Positions 1-9,583 of a stretch of 64,000 nucleotides of DNA are shown one piece after another (the stretch's first letter is position 1; each line of letters starts with the position of its first letter). The translations under genes and the position numbers were made by a program. The stretch is from JAFDXJ01 sp038257845. GTDB lineage: Bacteria > Bacteroidota > Bacteroidia > Chitinophagales > Chitinophagaceae. A model generated the notes under the pieces. The model saw only the letters and a program-made list of their open reading frames with translations, searched no databases and was not told the DNA's origin. Location: NCBI GenBank assembly GCA_038257845.1, contig JBBSQL010000002.1, positions 62,001-126,000 of the forward strand, read 5' to 3'.

Positions 1-241
1 TTTTTTGTTTGAACTCATTGGCTGTGATCTGGCAATGCCCGCAGGTTGGGCTGAAATAAATGATTGCAACCGGCTTGTCCTTCGGTAATTCATTTTCCAA
101 AAACCAGGTACTATCAGTTTGCATCAGCATAAAATGCGGGAATGTAGAATCTTTTTGATAGGGAGGAATCGTATCAAACTGATCCTGTGAAAAAGCGGAT
201 ATACCACAGAGAAGAAAAAGGCTTAAAAATATAGTTTTCAT
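1..241 (-). CDS. Thioredoxin-like (TlpA/AhpC-type) secreted protein, 3' end missing
   Basis: The gene runs off the left edge; only the first 80 or so codons are present. The start is the ATG at 241, giving a signal peptide of the form MKTIFLSLFLLCGISAFSQ and an exported or periplasmic protein. About 65 residues in, a short beta-strand-like stretch (VAIIYFSPTCGHC) carries a CGHC redox motif in the position of the thioredoxin active site, which supports a TlpA/redoxin-type thiol-disulfide role in the envelope. The C-terminal half of the fold is outside the window, so the subfamily cannot be decided. Confidence 0.75.
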   Translation of the reverse strand, partial: MKTIFLSLFLLCGISAFSQDQFDTIPPYQKDSTFPHFMLMQTDSTWFLENELPKDKPVAIIYFSPTCGHCQITANEFKQK

Positions 242-358
242 GCCACAATTTTATTTTATATAGCATGCAATTTACTTTATCACTGGTTTATAAAAAGTTA
301 AGAAAATCAGCCTGTTTTTTTAGTCTGAAAAAAAATTATCCTTTCAACTAAATTAATA

Positions 359-393
359 TTTGAAAATTCCTTCTTTCAAATCTTTTATCTTTG
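359..393 (+). promoter_or_regulatory. Bacteroidota-type promoter for the ClC gene
   Basis: TTTG at 359-362 and TATCTTTG at 386-393 match the -33 (TTTG) and -7 (TAnnTTTG) boxes of Bacteroidota primary-sigma promoters. The 23-base spacing is at the long end of the range. The -7 box lies 42 bases before the ATG at 435. Confidence 0.5.
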
Positions 394-434
394 TTTCTGC
401 ATCTATCATAATCATCTCCGGCTAAAAAATTCCA

Positions 435-1802
435 ATGGGTTTATTTACTGCAATCAGGCTGAAATTAAAATCACACTATAATGCTTTACACAATAACAGT
501 TTAAAAAGAAATTTTTTAAATGCACTTCCTTTTTGGCTGGGCGCTTTTATGACCGGCCTTTTCTCTGTTTTTTATGCAAAAGTTTTTGCGCTGGCTGAAG
601 AAGGCAGGCAATATTTATTCCTGAAAGCTGGCTGGACGTTTTTTTGTATTACACCTATTTGTTTTTTCCTGTCGTGGTGGACTGTTGAAAAATTTGCCCC
701 TTATGCCAAAGGCAGCGGAATCCCGCAAGTAAGTGCTGCCATTGAATTGGCAAATCCTAAAAACAATCATAAGGTCAATATTTTACTGAATACAAAAATT
801 ATTTTTATTAAAATTATTTCCAGCCTGGTGATTGTCTTTGGAGGTGGAATAATTGGACGGGAAGGACCGACGATTCAGATTTCATCTGCAATCTTTAAAA
901 AAATAAATGATATTTTACCTGAATGGTATCCAAAAATTTCAAAACGGAATATGATCGTCACGGGCGCTGCCGCCGGCCTGGCATCTGCCTTTAATACACC
1001 ACTCGGTGGAATTGTCTTTGCTATAGAAGAACTCACAAAAACGCATTTTAATTTTTTTAAATCCGCTTTATTAACGGGTGTTATAGTGGCGGGTTTAACT
1101 GCATTGAACCTCTCCGGCCCATACCTGTATATTGGTTATCCAAAACTCAGTACATTTTCTGCCTGGATTATATTTGCAATCATACCTGTTGCATTGATCA
1201 CAGGGCTTGGTGGTAGTGGCATGGGTAAAACAATACTGTATATTTTTCGCAGAAAAAAAGCATTGAAGAAAAGATCACAGCAGGCTTTGTTTGTTATCAT
1301 ATGCGGATTAATAATTGCCGCACTTGCATATTTTGTGGACAGCAGGATCTTTGGTTCGGGAAAAGATATCATGCAAACAACTTTATTTACCAGCGATAAA
1401 TATTTGCCCTGGTACACACCAGTATTGCGTGTCTTTGGTTCTATTGCTTCATTTTCTACGGGTGCTGCCGGTGGAATTTTTGCACCATCTTTGAGTGCAG
1501 GCGCAAGTATTGGCGCCGCGGTTTCAGGGCTTTTACATTTGTCTGATACAGAAACAAACCTGTTGATACTTTGTGGCATGGTGGGCTTTCTTACCGGTAT
1601 CACCCGCAGTCCTTTTACGTCATCCATTTTGGTGATTGAAATGACGAATGACCATAATATTATTTTCTATTTAATGGTGACTGCTTTATTGGCAAATATT
1701 ATTTCAAATGTCGTAGGAAAACATTCTTTCTATGATCATTTGAAAGACCAGTATCTCCGCGAAATAAATTTGAATGATGCAAAAACACCTTCGGTCGGAT
1801 AG
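435..1802 (+). CDS. ClC-family chloride channel / H+-Cl- exchanger
   Basis: A 455-residue polytopic inner-membrane protein with the three ClC signature loops: GSGIP at 93-97, GREGP at 141-145 (gating Glu143) and GIFAP at 347-351, which together form the anion pathway. IEE at 197-199 falls where the intracellular proton glutamate of bacterial exchangers lies (E202/E203 in E. coli ClcA), so H+/Cl- exchange is more likely than a pure channel. The length fits the membrane domain alone; there is no C-terminal CBS pair. It stands alone behind its own promoter-like boxes and is followed after 34 bases by the broken EVE gene. Confidence 0.92.
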   Translation: MGLFTAIRLKLKSHYNALHNNSLKRNFLNALPFWLGAFMTGLFSVFYAKVFALAEEGRQYLFLKAGWTFFCITPICFFLSWWTVEKFAPYAKGSGIPQVSAAIELANPKNNHKVNILLNTKIIFIKIISSLVIVFGGGIIGREGPTIQISSAIFKKINDILPEWYPKISKRNMIVTGAAAGLASAFNTPLGGIVFAIEELTKTHFNFFKSALLTGVIVAGLTALNLSGPYLYIGYPKLSTFSAWIIFAIIPVALITGLGGSGMGKTILYIFRRKKALKKRSQQALFVIICGLIIAALAYFVDSRIFGSGKDIMQTTLFTSDKYLPWYTPVLRVFGSIASFSTGAAGGIFAPSLSAGASIGAAVSGLLHLSDTETNLLILCGMVGFLTGITRSPFTSSILVIEMTNDHNIIFYLMVTALLANIISNVVGKHSFYDHLKDQYLREINLNDAKTPSVG

Positions 1803-1836
1803 TTTGATGAAAATTTAATTGATTAAAATATCATTG

Positions 1837-2282
1837 ATGAATTCTTTACCTGAATTTTGGATTGCCGTTATTTCAAAAGATCATGCGATGCGCGCCGTGG
1901 CAGGCGGTTTTATACAAATATCACATGGAAAAGAAGCACCACTTAAAAGGTTACATGCGGGTGATTGGCTGTTAATCTATCATCAAAACAAACTATTGAC
2001 AGCAATGAAAAATGCCAGTCTTTTGCGGCCATTGGTAAAGTGAGTGATGATAAAATATATAAAGCAGAAATGAGTGAAAACTTCAAACTGTTCAGGAGAA
2101 AAATTCAATTTTTTGATTGCGAATCTATTTCCATAATGCCATTGATAGAACAACTTTCATTTATAAAAAATAAAAAATCCTGGGGCTTCCCGTTTCGCTT
2201 TGGTTTCTTTGAAATTGATCAGAACGATTTTTTATATATAGCAAAAAAAATGATTGATGAAACACTTTTAGTTGATCTGTAA
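1837..2282 (+). pseudogene. EVE-domain protein, broken by a single-base frameshift
   Basis: Two overlapping reading frames together spell one small EVE-domain protein (UPF0310 type, about 148 residues). The first frame starts at ATG 1837 and carries FWIAVISKDHAMRAVAGGF and HGKEAPLKR; the second continues with CQSFAAIGKV, FRRKIQF, SFIKNKKSWGFPFRFG. EVE domains bind modified bases or nucleotides in nucleic acids. The frame changes close to 1981: adding one base there gives Y-H-S-K-Q-T-I-D and a continuous protein. An upstream TTG (1819) is possible but the ATG fits the family start better. It is either a recent pseudogene or a sequencing error. Confidence 0.8.
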
Positions 2283-2339
2283 GCGGGTTTAAATAGTATT
2301 TAAAGTTTTTTTTAAATAATTACATTTACAATAAAAATA

Positions 2340-3020
2340 ATGGACAAGATTTATAAAGAAGGCTATCCATATATTCCATACAGTAAAGAAACGTACCCGG
2401 AAAAAGAAATGGAAAAAAAGGCCGCTGTATTTTTGGATTGGATGAATGAAAGAAGGACAGTGCGTGAATTTTCAAATAAAGATGTTCTTAAAAAAGTTAT
2501 TGATGACATTTTGCTCACTGCATCCACCGCACCATCCGGTGCACATCGTCAGCCCTGGTTTTTTTGCGCAGTAGAAGATCCTGCCATTAAAAAAATTATT
2601 CGCGAAGAAGCGGAAAAAGAAGAATACGAAAGTTATCATGGCAGAATGCCGGAAGAATGGCTGGAAGCTTTGAAACCTCTGGGAACAAATGAAGTAAAGC
2701 CCTTCCTGGAAACTGCGCCCTGGCTGATTATTGTTTTTAAAAGGAGTTATGAGTTTGGAGAGAATAAAAAGAAACTTCCTAATTATTATGTGTCAGAATC
2801 CGTAGGTATTGCCTGTGGGTTTTTATTGGCCGCGATTCACAATGCCGGTCTTGCAGCGCTCACGCATACACCGAGTCCGATGAATTTTTTGGCAAAAATT
2901 TTAAACAGGCCGGAGAATGAAAAGCCTTACCTGCTGATACCCGTGGGGTATGCGGCCGATGATTGCTATGTGCCTGAACTAAGAAGAAAAAGTTTGGAGG
3001 AAGTGGCAAAATATTTTTAG
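2340..3020 (+). CDS. Nitroreductase-family FMN oxidoreductase
   Basis: A 226-residue soluble flavoenzyme of the nitroreductase superfamily. RRTVREFS at 38-45 is the N-terminal FMN-phosphate-binding arginine motif, and TAPSGAHRQPW at 63-73 is the second conserved FMN segment. The extended N-terminus before the RRT motif and the overall length resemble the iodotyrosine-deiodinase-like branch more than NfsB or BluB; that subfamily call is an inference. The substrate is unknown. The ATG at 2340 follows an AT-rich stretch without a Shine-Dalgarno sequence, usual for the phylum. It stands alone on the plus strand. Confidence 0.85.
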   Translation: MDKIYKEGYPYIPYSKETYPEKEMEKKAAVFLDWMNERRTVREFSNKDVLKKVIDDILLTASTAPSGAHRQPWFFCAVEDPAIKKIIREEAEKEEYESYHGRMPEEWLEALKPLGTNEVKPFLETAPWLIIVFKRSYEFGENKKKLPNYYVSESVGIACGFLLAAIHNAGLAALTHTPSPMNFLAKILNRPENEKPYLLIPVGYAADDCYVPELRRKSLEEVAKYF

Positions 3021-3125
3021 TGCCCTAAGACTTTTGTCACAGACTTTTTCAAGAATTCAAAAAATCAACCTTTTATACGATAGAAAAATAGCCGGGACAG
3101 GTATTTCTTTGTATAAATTTTAAAC

Positions 3126-4352
3126 ATGAAAAAGATCTTCCTTTTACTTGCCATCAGTTGCTTTGCCTTCAAGATGGACGGGAATACCCAAATCCTTAAA
3201 AAAATAAAGGAAACTGTCAAAGGAAAAGTGGAAGATAAAACTACACAAAAAGCAGGCGATGCTACTGATAAAGTATTGGATGGTGTAGATCCAACGAATA
3301 ATAGTAATGGTAGTAACAGTAATAATAGTAATGGAAACAATACTACCAATTCAGTAACTCCCGGCGCTGCGACAGACACCAATGTCTCTTTTAAAACATA
3401 CCAGAATTATGATTTTGTGCCGGGTGACACCATCTTATTTGCAGATGATTTTACGAGTGATATGGACGGCGAATTTCCATCACACTGGAACCTGGATAAT
3501 GGCCAGGCTGTTGTAAATAAAGCCGGGATAGAATCTGCATTCTTTTTAACTGATGGAAATTATTGTCGTGTATATCCATTGATGAAAACTAAAAATTATT
3601 TAACTGATCCCTTTACAATTGAGTTTGATTATTTTCCAACAGATCCGGCTTATGGTGCAATTTTATTTTTAAACTATTTGAGTTCAGATAATAGTGAATC
3701 AGAGGGCAAGATCACATTCTCTACTTCAGGGGAAGTAAGCGAATCAGGTTTTCCGAAAGAATTATCTGCTCAATATCCGGGTTATGATGAGAAAACATAT
3801 AGAAACCATTGGCATCATTGCGCGATTATTTATAAGAACAATCAATTAAAATGTTATGTGGATCAATACCGGATACTTGTAGTGCCTTCTTTGGGTGCAA
3901 TGCCCACTTCCTTTGGTTTTGGAGGGCTTGCCGGGTTGGATGCGCCAATTATTTTTACCAATGTACGTGCAGCTTCCGGTGGCAACATGAATATGGTTGG
4001 GAAAAAATTCACTGAAGCAAAAATCGTCACGCATGGAATTAATTTTGATATAGACAAATCCACTATTAAACCGGAAAGTATGGGTACGCTAAATATGATT
4101 GTAACAGTGCTGAAAGAAAACCCGGAATTGAAATTTGAAATTGACGGACACACAGATAATACCGGTACACCAGAACATAATCTCGCACTTTCCCAGCAAA
4201 GAGCAGATGCTGTAAAATCGCAACTCGTGAATATGGGTATAGATGCTGCCCGCCTGAGCACGAAAGGTTTTGGAGATACGGCACCCATTAGTGATAATGC
4301 AACCCAGGAAGGAAAGGCGAATAACAGGCGTGTAGAATTTGTAAAGAAGTAG
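3126..4352 (+). CDS. OmpA-family outer-membrane/periplasmic protein
   Basis: A 408-residue exported protein: an N-terminal signal peptide, a low-complexity Asn/Ser/Gly linker (roughly residues 57-75), a central beta-rich domain of about 200 residues that looks like a laminin-G/concanavalin-like jelly roll, and a C-terminal OmpA peptidoglycan-binding domain from about residue 303 to the end. The OmpA domain shows NFDIDKSTIKPES, IDGHTDNTG and LSQQRADAV, the segments that bind meso-diaminopimelate. It probably anchors the outer layer or a carbohydrate-binding module to the cell wall. No partner gene is adjacent. Confidence 0.88.
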   Translation: MKKIFLLLAISCFAFKMDGNTQILKKIKETVKGKVEDKTTQKAGDATDKVLDGVDPTNNSNGSNSNNSNGNNTTNSVTPGAATDTNVSFKTYQNYDFVPGDTILFADDFTSDMDGEFPSHWNLDNGQAVVNKAGIESAFFLTDGNYCRVYPLMKTKNYLTDPFTIEFDYFPTDPAYGAILFLNYLSSDNSESEGKITFSTSGEVSESGFPKELSAQYPGYDEKTYRNHWHHCAIIYKNNQLKCYVDQYRILVVPSLGAMPTSFGFGGLAGLDAPIIFTNVRAASGGNMNMVGKKFTEAKIVTHGINFDIDKSTIKPESMGTLNMIVTVLKENPELKFEIDGHTDNTGTPEHNLALSQQRADAVKSQLVNMGIDAARLSTKGFGDTAPISDNATQEGKANNRRVEFVKK

Positions 4353-4514
4353 CGTTTTAAATTCATTTTTCAGTTGCAACATATTCTTGCGGAATGAGAT
4401 TATGTTCAATGATTTTTTTTGAACTTAATAAAACCCATGTTGTAATCTCTTTCATTAAAATACCGGCTTATTTTTTGTAAAAATACTTGGACCACTTTTC
4501 TTAATTTGGTTTGA

Positions 4515-4731
4515 ATGTTCCGAAGGAACATTTTATGGGTAACATGAATAAGACAGAATGAAAAAAGCGTTCCGGAGGAACGCATTATGCCATGCTTTTG
4601 CAAAAGTATTTCGATGTTAATGAAAATAATTGCAATTCTTTAATTTCAATATTACAAGTATAAAATGTTCCTGTGGAACGATAGTGCTTATTATGATTTA
4701 ATCTTGCCCATCAAATGTTCCTCTGAAACAT
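4515..4731. repeat. Palindromic repeats, GTTCC-type (family B), two facing pairs
   Basis: Four short palindromes lie in the 532-base gap between the OmpA-like gene and rplI: 4515-4531, 4567-4583, 4665-4680 and 4715-4731. Each is a variant of GTTCCTCCGGAAC, with complementary arms GTTCC and GGAAC. They form two pairs of about 70 bases each. The same palindrome recurs at 54.7-55.4 kb. Apart from these and the terminator at 4836 the gap holds no gene. Confidence 0.8.
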
Positions 4732-4835
4732 TTCCTGAATTAAAATTCTATGCTAATAAAAATATAAAAAATGCATACAGCATCATTTACGAAGTGGTTA
4801 CATTTTTGCGCAGAATAAATTTTTAAAAAGGCAAG

Positions 4836-4867
4836 AAAAAACCGCAAATCAAATTTGCGGTTTTTTT
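4836..4867 (-). terminator. Rho-independent terminator after rplI
   Basis: The inverted repeat ACCGCAAAT / ATTTGCGGT with a CAA loop is flanked by runs of A and T, so read on the minus strand it gives a 9-bp stem followed by a U tract. It lies just past the rplI stop codon and ends the rpsF-rpsR-rplI operon. Confidence 0.85.
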
Positions 4868-4885
4868 AATGAATGATTTATTGCA

Positions 4886-5344
4886 TTATGATGCGGCTTC
4901 CTCACCAACTACTTCAAACTCCAGATCCACAATATGGCTTTTGCCCAAGTCAATAGTGGCTTTGTATGTGCCAAGTTCTTTTACATCATCGGTGATCGTG
5001 ATGCGCTTGCGGTCAATTTCATAACCTTTTTGATCCCTGATAGCACGGGCGATTTGTAAGGAAGTAACACTACCAAATATCTTCCCGCTGGTTCCTGTTT
5101 TGGCAGAAACTTTTACAGGAGAAGCTTTCAGCGTATCAATTACCTTATTCACTTCAGCGAGCATGGCGGAATCCTTCTTATCTTTCACTTTCAATTTTTC
5201 ATTTAATTGTTTCAAATTGGAAGAGCTGCCTTCTACGGCGAGTTTGCGGGGAATGAGGTAGTTTCGGGCATAGCCGCTTTTTACCTGTACCAATTCATTG
5301 CGCTGGCCCAGGTTATCTACATCTTCTATTAATATTACTTGCAT
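4886..5344 (-). CDS. rplI: 50S ribosomal protein bL9
   Basis: A 152-residue protein with the bL9 N-terminal RNA-binding domain, including the signature GYARNYLIPRKLA, a long charged connecting helix around residues 45-70, and the C-terminal domain with SGKIFGSVTS. It binds 23S rRNA at the base of the L1 stalk. It is the last gene of rpsF-rpsR-rplI and is followed by a strong terminator. Confidence 0.98.
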   Translation of the reverse strand: MQVILIEDVDNLGQRNELVQVKSGYARNYLIPRKLAVEGSSSNLKQLNEKLKVKDKKDSAMLAEVNKVIDTLKASPVKVSAKTGTSGKIFGSVTSLQIARAIRDQKGYEIDRKRITITDDVKELGTYKATIDLGKSHIVDLEFEVVGEEAAS

Positions 5345-5420
5345 TGAATAAATTTTTTTCCTTACAATAATTTACAGTTGTATAAACTTCAAATACCGCA
5401 CGGGAAATTTCTAATTAAAA

Positions 5421-5687
5421 TTATTTCATTAAATCTGTTACATAAGGTAACATCGCCATCTGGCGTGCTTTTTTAATGGCATCACTTACTTTGCGCTGGT
5501 ATTTCAAAGAATTCCCGGAAAGACGGCGAGGTAAAATTTTACCCTGCTCATTCAGGAATCTTTTCAAAAACTCTACGTCTTTGTAATCAATGTAACGGAT
5601 ACCATATTTTTTAAAACGGCAAAATTTCTTTTTAGGTTTTTCCTGTTTAATGGCCGTTAGGTACTTTATTTCATTTTGTTTTGCCAT
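5421..5687 (-). CDS. rpsR: 30S ribosomal protein bS18
   Basis: An 88-residue basic protein with the bS18 core CRFKKYGIRYIDYKD and GKILPRRLSGNSLKYQRK. It binds next to bS6 on the platform of the small subunit. It starts 2 bases after the rpsF stop and precedes rplI by 76 bases, the usual order of this operon. Confidence 0.98.
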   Translation of the reverse strand: MAKQNEIKYLTAIKQEKPKKKFCRFKKYGIRYIDYKDVEFLKRFLNEQGKILPRRLSGNSLKYQRKVSDAIKKARQMAMLPYVTDLMK

Positions 5688-5689
5688 GA

Positions 5690-6043
5690 TTAAATTTCCT
5701 GTTTTTGGTTTCCGGTTGGTAATCCATTTCTTTTTCTGTAATTGTACTCAACTGCATATTTGTCGAGTGCATTAAACATGTGACGCATTACTTTGTCGTC
5801 ACGGAGAAGTTGTATTTTAAACTTCTCATTGAAGTCGGATGGCGCAGTATATTCCAGTACCCAATAAAGACCGGTGGTCTTTTTTTGTACGGGATACGCC
5901 AGTGATTTTAGTCCCCACGGATTGGTGTGTACCATTACACCTGCATTGTCCGTGATGAAATCGGTATATTTCTTCTGGATGCCTTTAAATTCATCTTCAG
6001 AAAGTACCGGGGTAAAAATCACCATCAATTCGTAATTGTTCAT
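5690..6043 (-). CDS. rpsF: 30S ribosomal protein bS6
   Basis: A 117-residue ferredoxin-like-fold protein beginning MNNYELMVIFTP, with the conserved GLKSLAYPVQKKTTGLYW segment. The ATG at 6043 is preferred over a TTG 36 bases upstream because MNNYELM is the family start. First gene of rpsF-rpsR-rplI. The upstream TTG would lie inside the -7 promoter box, which also argues against it. Confidence 0.97.
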   Translation of the reverse strand: MNNYELMVIFTPVLSEDEFKGIQKKYTDFITDNAGVMVHTNPWGLKSLAYPVQKKTTGLYWVLEYTAPSDFNEKFKIQLLRDDKVMRHMFNALDKYAVEYNYRKRNGLPTGNQKQEI

Positions 6044-6076
6044 ACCCTTTTTTGTTTTAGATTTTATTTTGGGCTG

Positions 6077-6084
6077 CAAAGGTA
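6077..6084 (-). promoter_or_regulatory. -7 box of the rpsF operon promoter
   Basis: Read on the minus strand the bases are TACCTTTG, a perfect TAnnTTTG box, 33 bases before the rpsF ATG. No good TTTG -33 element is visible at the usual spacing. Confidence 0.55.
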
Positions 6085-6244
6085 AGGGAAAGAAATCATT
6101 TTTCTAAAATTATAAAACAGGAATTTTTGAAGAAATAATTGGATCGTAATTTTGCTTGCAATCAATTGATAATAAGCTTATTGTACCAATTGCCCGTTGA
6201 TTTTCATGCTACTTTTCCCTGGAAGAACAAGTGCATATTACCTT

Positions 6245-9200
6245 CTAAATATTCCCGGTATAATAAAATGCGCCCCAGTCACGGTAGTCAGGGAAAGCTT
6301 TGCGTGTAACATCCTGAGCTGAAGCAAAAGATTCGGTTTTGCTTTTGCCTTTCTCCAGTTCTGTATAAAGCGCTACAAAAAAAGTTTCGCAACATTGCGC
6401 TTCCGCTTCCCATAAAGTGCCGATAATGGTGCTCACACCGGCCTGTAAAAACATAGCTGGCAAACCACGCATATTATCCGAAAGGTCAAAACGACCCAGG
6501 GCTGTTTCACAGGCGCTCAACGTAAGGAGTTGTACATGGCTAAGATCGAGACCGGCTAATTCATACGCATTAAAAATGCCATCTCCCTGTCCATTTTTTT
6601 GTAAAAACAAACAATGAAATGTTGGTGCATTGGCGTCAAACATGCCATGCGTAGAAAGGTGAACCCAGGAAGATTCTTTTAATGTTTGAATAAAACTTTC
6701 TTCACTTACATTTTCTTCAACAATTGGTTGCAGGTTAAAAATTTTTGCAATAGATGTTGCTTCCTGTATAGAATTTTTTAAAGGTCTTAAAAATGGAAAA
6801 TCTTTATTTTCTATAAAACTGATTCCCATGGAAGCTATAAACTTTTCACCCGGAATTACATAACTGCTTTTGTCAATCCTGGTTAATATTGAAATGTTTG
6901 GAATATAAGTCACTTTCCAATCTGTGCAAATTGGTTGCGCGTTTAGCGGTAATAAATGAAAGGGATAAAAATGCAACGGGCCATGCGGCCATACGATCAA
7001 ATGATTTTTATTTTTCTTTTTCAATTGATCTAAAATTTTTGGAATATTTCCGCCCAAATAAAATGCAGCATCTTTTTTCATCAGGTCAAATCCTTTGTGC
7101 GTAAGGCCTTCCGTTTCCGGTTCTTCCTGTATCTCTGATCTTGTAGCAGCAATTGATTCTGCAATGACCGCCATTTTTACAAAAATATTTCCTGCTGAAT
7201 ATTCTTTAACAGAAGATGGAATGTCAGCAAGGCCGCCAATTACAAGAGATGCTTCTTCGGATGTGAGTATGATATTGTATAAAGCGCTTTGACCTTTTGC
7301 AGATGGAGCAATCAGTTGGCAAATCAAAACAGATTCTTCATCCAGGCAAGCCTGGATATCCTTGAGGACCAGTAAATACAAATTGGTATTTTGAACATCT
7401 GCAATCAATTGATTTTGATAAAATGCATGATCAAAAACTTTTTTCAGGTTCTCCAGTTTTATTAAAGTGTCATCGCCTTCTTCTGTGATCGCTGAGCCAG
7501 AATAAGAAACCAGCAACATTTCATTTGTCAAAAAAGCATGATTGTTTTTATAAAGTTTAGCACCTGTTTCGTTGGATAAAATTTTAATACGCCGCAGTGT
7601 TTCATCCACTGAATAATCGTTTCCCGGCAACAATTTTATTTCTTTATTAAGCATCACATTGTATGCATATCCTTTGGTTAATTGTACCAGGAAAAATAAT
7701 ATTTGCAAATCAGTTTTATTCGCTTCGGCCAGGCCCTGGGAAATTATTTTATATATTTCCTGGCATTTTTGAGAGATTGCCGGATCATTTAATCTTTCCA
7801 GCGAAAGTGCCACCTGGCAAAGGCTTCCGACTAATTTATTAAAAATACCCTGTTCACATCTTTGTGTGATCATTTCTATTTTTTCTAAAATATCGAGCGA
7901 TGTATTTGTATGTTGAAATCCTATAAATAAGTAAAGCGATGAGAAGAAACCGGTTATTGCATTATCATAGTTTTTATTATTGTAATAATCTATGCCAACA
8001 TTTAGGTACATATTGGCCAGCATAAAACTGCATAATGGAATGAATGGTTGTAATAATTCCAGCTTTGAAAATTCATTGAAATTTTCAGTTAAAATTTCAA
8101 TGCCTTCCTGCTCATCTGTTTTATTTAAACTTGCAAAAGCCGCAAGCATAAACGTGGCATATTTATATTCTGCAGCAATAGTATTTTTTGAAAAAAAATC
8201 CTTTAATTTTTCATATAATTGCTTTGTTGGCAAATCAATAATTTCATTATAATATGGTACAACAAATGACTCAGTCAAAACACGTGTGCCCAGATAAAAA
8301 TGTGTTTCCGCTGGTTCTTCAAAATGATATTGATCCAGGAGTTGTTGCGCTTTTACCCATAATATGAATGCAGTTGTTGCATCGTTGTTCAGCGCTAATT
8401 GTATGGCTTGCTGAAACATGGAAAATAAAGACAGTTGTCCATATTCTGCCAACAAGACTTCCGGATCATCCTTTAATAAATGGTCGTAAATTTTATTTTT
8501 ATCAGTTAAATTCTTTTCATTTGTTTTAGAATAAAAAGCCAGCATACTTTGCAGGTTTACATATTCTTCCGGGTATTTATCAGCAGCTTCAAATAATTGA
8601 ATGCCTTCTTTAGCCAGTTGGATTATTTGTGAAAAATCTGTATTGCCCGATAAGTTGTTTTCATGCATATAAACCTCTGCCAAAGCCTTAACTGTATAGG
8701 CTTTCAGCAAACCATCCCGAAATGGTAATGCTTTTAATAAATAGTCTTTTGCTTTTTTTAATGCAATTTCCGGCGCCGGCATTTGTAATTCCTCGCGTGT
8801 TACATTTTCATTTCTTTTATCATAAAAATTAAATGCTGCCTGTTGCCATTCCTTTAATTTATACAGGAAGTCTGTATTGGTATATTTAGAAAATATCGGG
8901 TCAAGATACAAAAGGCCCAACCGTTGATTGGTAGTACCAATTTTATTTTGATGTATTTGCGGGTTACATTTTTCCAACAGCCTTAAACCATCATTTTCTG
9001 CCAGGTCTAATTTTCTTTTATCAGCAATTTGCATTAAAAAATATTGGGTGGCTGTAATTTTTGACAAGATCATTTGTGACCACATTTGAAACCATTCACT
9101 TTCAATTTTTTCATTATTTGGCATAGCCTCAATTGCTGACAATATAATATCTGAAAATGCTAAAGCATTTTCTGCGCCCGGCAAATTTTCGCTTGCCAGT

Positions 9201-9577
9201 TTTTCTGTATAAACAGATAAACATTGAATATATAAAGGAGACACGCGTTCATTTATATCAGAAGCTGATGCGAGTTTAGTTGCTGTGTTTAAAGAAATTT
9301 CACCGCTTTTAAATTGATTGAAAATATTTTCCAGCGGTCCCTTTTCCAAAGGGTAGTTGTCAATGCTATTAAATTTTAAAAATATTTCCTCTAAATAATA
9401 ATCATGCAAAATTGCGTTTTCTTGTTTTGCTTCTGGTAAATTTTTTATATAGGTAATAATTTTTTGCCTTTGTGCAGGTGAAAATAAAACAGGTTTTTTA
9501 ACAAGAAATTCCTCTAATTTTCCGGGGGTTGCAATTTCACAAAAAAGATTAAAATATTTAATGCCCGGATCATTCAT
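6245..9577 (-). CDS. TPR-like protein with C-terminal CHAT (caspase-like) protease domain
   Basis: A 1110-residue protein without signal peptide or membrane segment, so probably cytoplasmic. The first 700 or so residues are helical and look like degenerate TPR repeats, a sensing or scaffold module. The last 300 form a CHAT domain: WPHGPLHFYPFHLLPL, then VHLSTHG with the catalytic His at about 977, then LTLSACETALG with the catalytic Cys at about 1023, and MRGLPAMFLQAGVSTIIGTLW. CHAT proteases are caspase relatives used in bacterial cell-suicide and defence systems (Craspase, some gasdermin loci). It starts 6 bases behind the 254-residue gene, so both share one transcript; that partner is the obvious candidate substrate or regulator. 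No nucleic-acid sensor is adjacent. Confidence 0.9.
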   Translation of the reverse strand: MNDPGIKYFNLFCEIATPGKLEEFLVKKPVLFSPAQRQKIITYIKNLPEAKQENAILHDYYLEEIFLKFNSIDNYPLEKGPLENIFNQFKSGEISLNTATKLASASDINERVSPLYIQCLSVYTEKLASENLPGAENALAFSDIILSAIEAMPNNEKIESEWFQMWSQMILSKITATQYFLMQIADKRKLDLAENDGLRLLEKCNPQIHQNKIGTTNQRLGLLYLDPIFSKYTNTDFLYKLKEWQQAAFNFYDKRNENVTREELQMPAPEIALKKAKDYLLKALPFRDGLLKAYTVKALAEVYMHENNLSGNTDFSQIIQLAKEGIQLFEAADKYPEEYVNLQSMLAFYSKTNEKNLTDKNKIYDHLLKDDPEVLLAEYGQLSLFSMFQQAIQLALNNDATTAFILWVKAQQLLDQYHFEEPAETHFYLGTRVLTESFVVPYYNEIIDLPTKQLYEKLKDFFSKNTIAAEYKYATFMLAAFASLNKTDEQEGIEILTENFNEFSKLELLQPFIPLCSFMLANMYLNVGIDYYNNKNYDNAITGFFSSLYLFIGFQHTNTSLDILEKIEMITQRCEQGIFNKLVGSLCQVALSLERLNDPAISQKCQEIYKIISQGLAEANKTDLQILFFLVQLTKGYAYNVMLNKEIKLLPGNDYSVDETLRRIKILSNETGAKLYKNNHAFLTNEMLLVSYSGSAITEEGDDTLIKLENLKKVFDHAFYQNQLIADVQNTNLYLLVLKDIQACLDEESVLICQLIAPSAKGQSALYNIILTSEEASLVIGGLADIPSSVKEYSAGNIFVKMAVIAESIAATRSEIQEEPETEGLTHKGFDLMKKDAAFYLGGNIPKILDQLKKKNKNHLIVWPHGPLHFYPFHLLPLNAQPICTDWKVTYIPNISILTRIDKSSYVIPGEKFIASMGISFIENKDFPFLRPLKNSIQEATSIAKIFNLQPIVEENVSEESFIQTLKESSWVHLSTHGMFDANAPTFHCLFLQKNGQGDGIFNAYELAGLDLSHVQLLTLSACETALGRFDLSDNMRGLPAMFLQAGVSTIIGTLWEAEAQCCETFFVALYTELEKGKSKTESFASAQDVTRKAFPDYRDWGAFYYTGNI

Positions 9578-9583
9578 CTTTTT

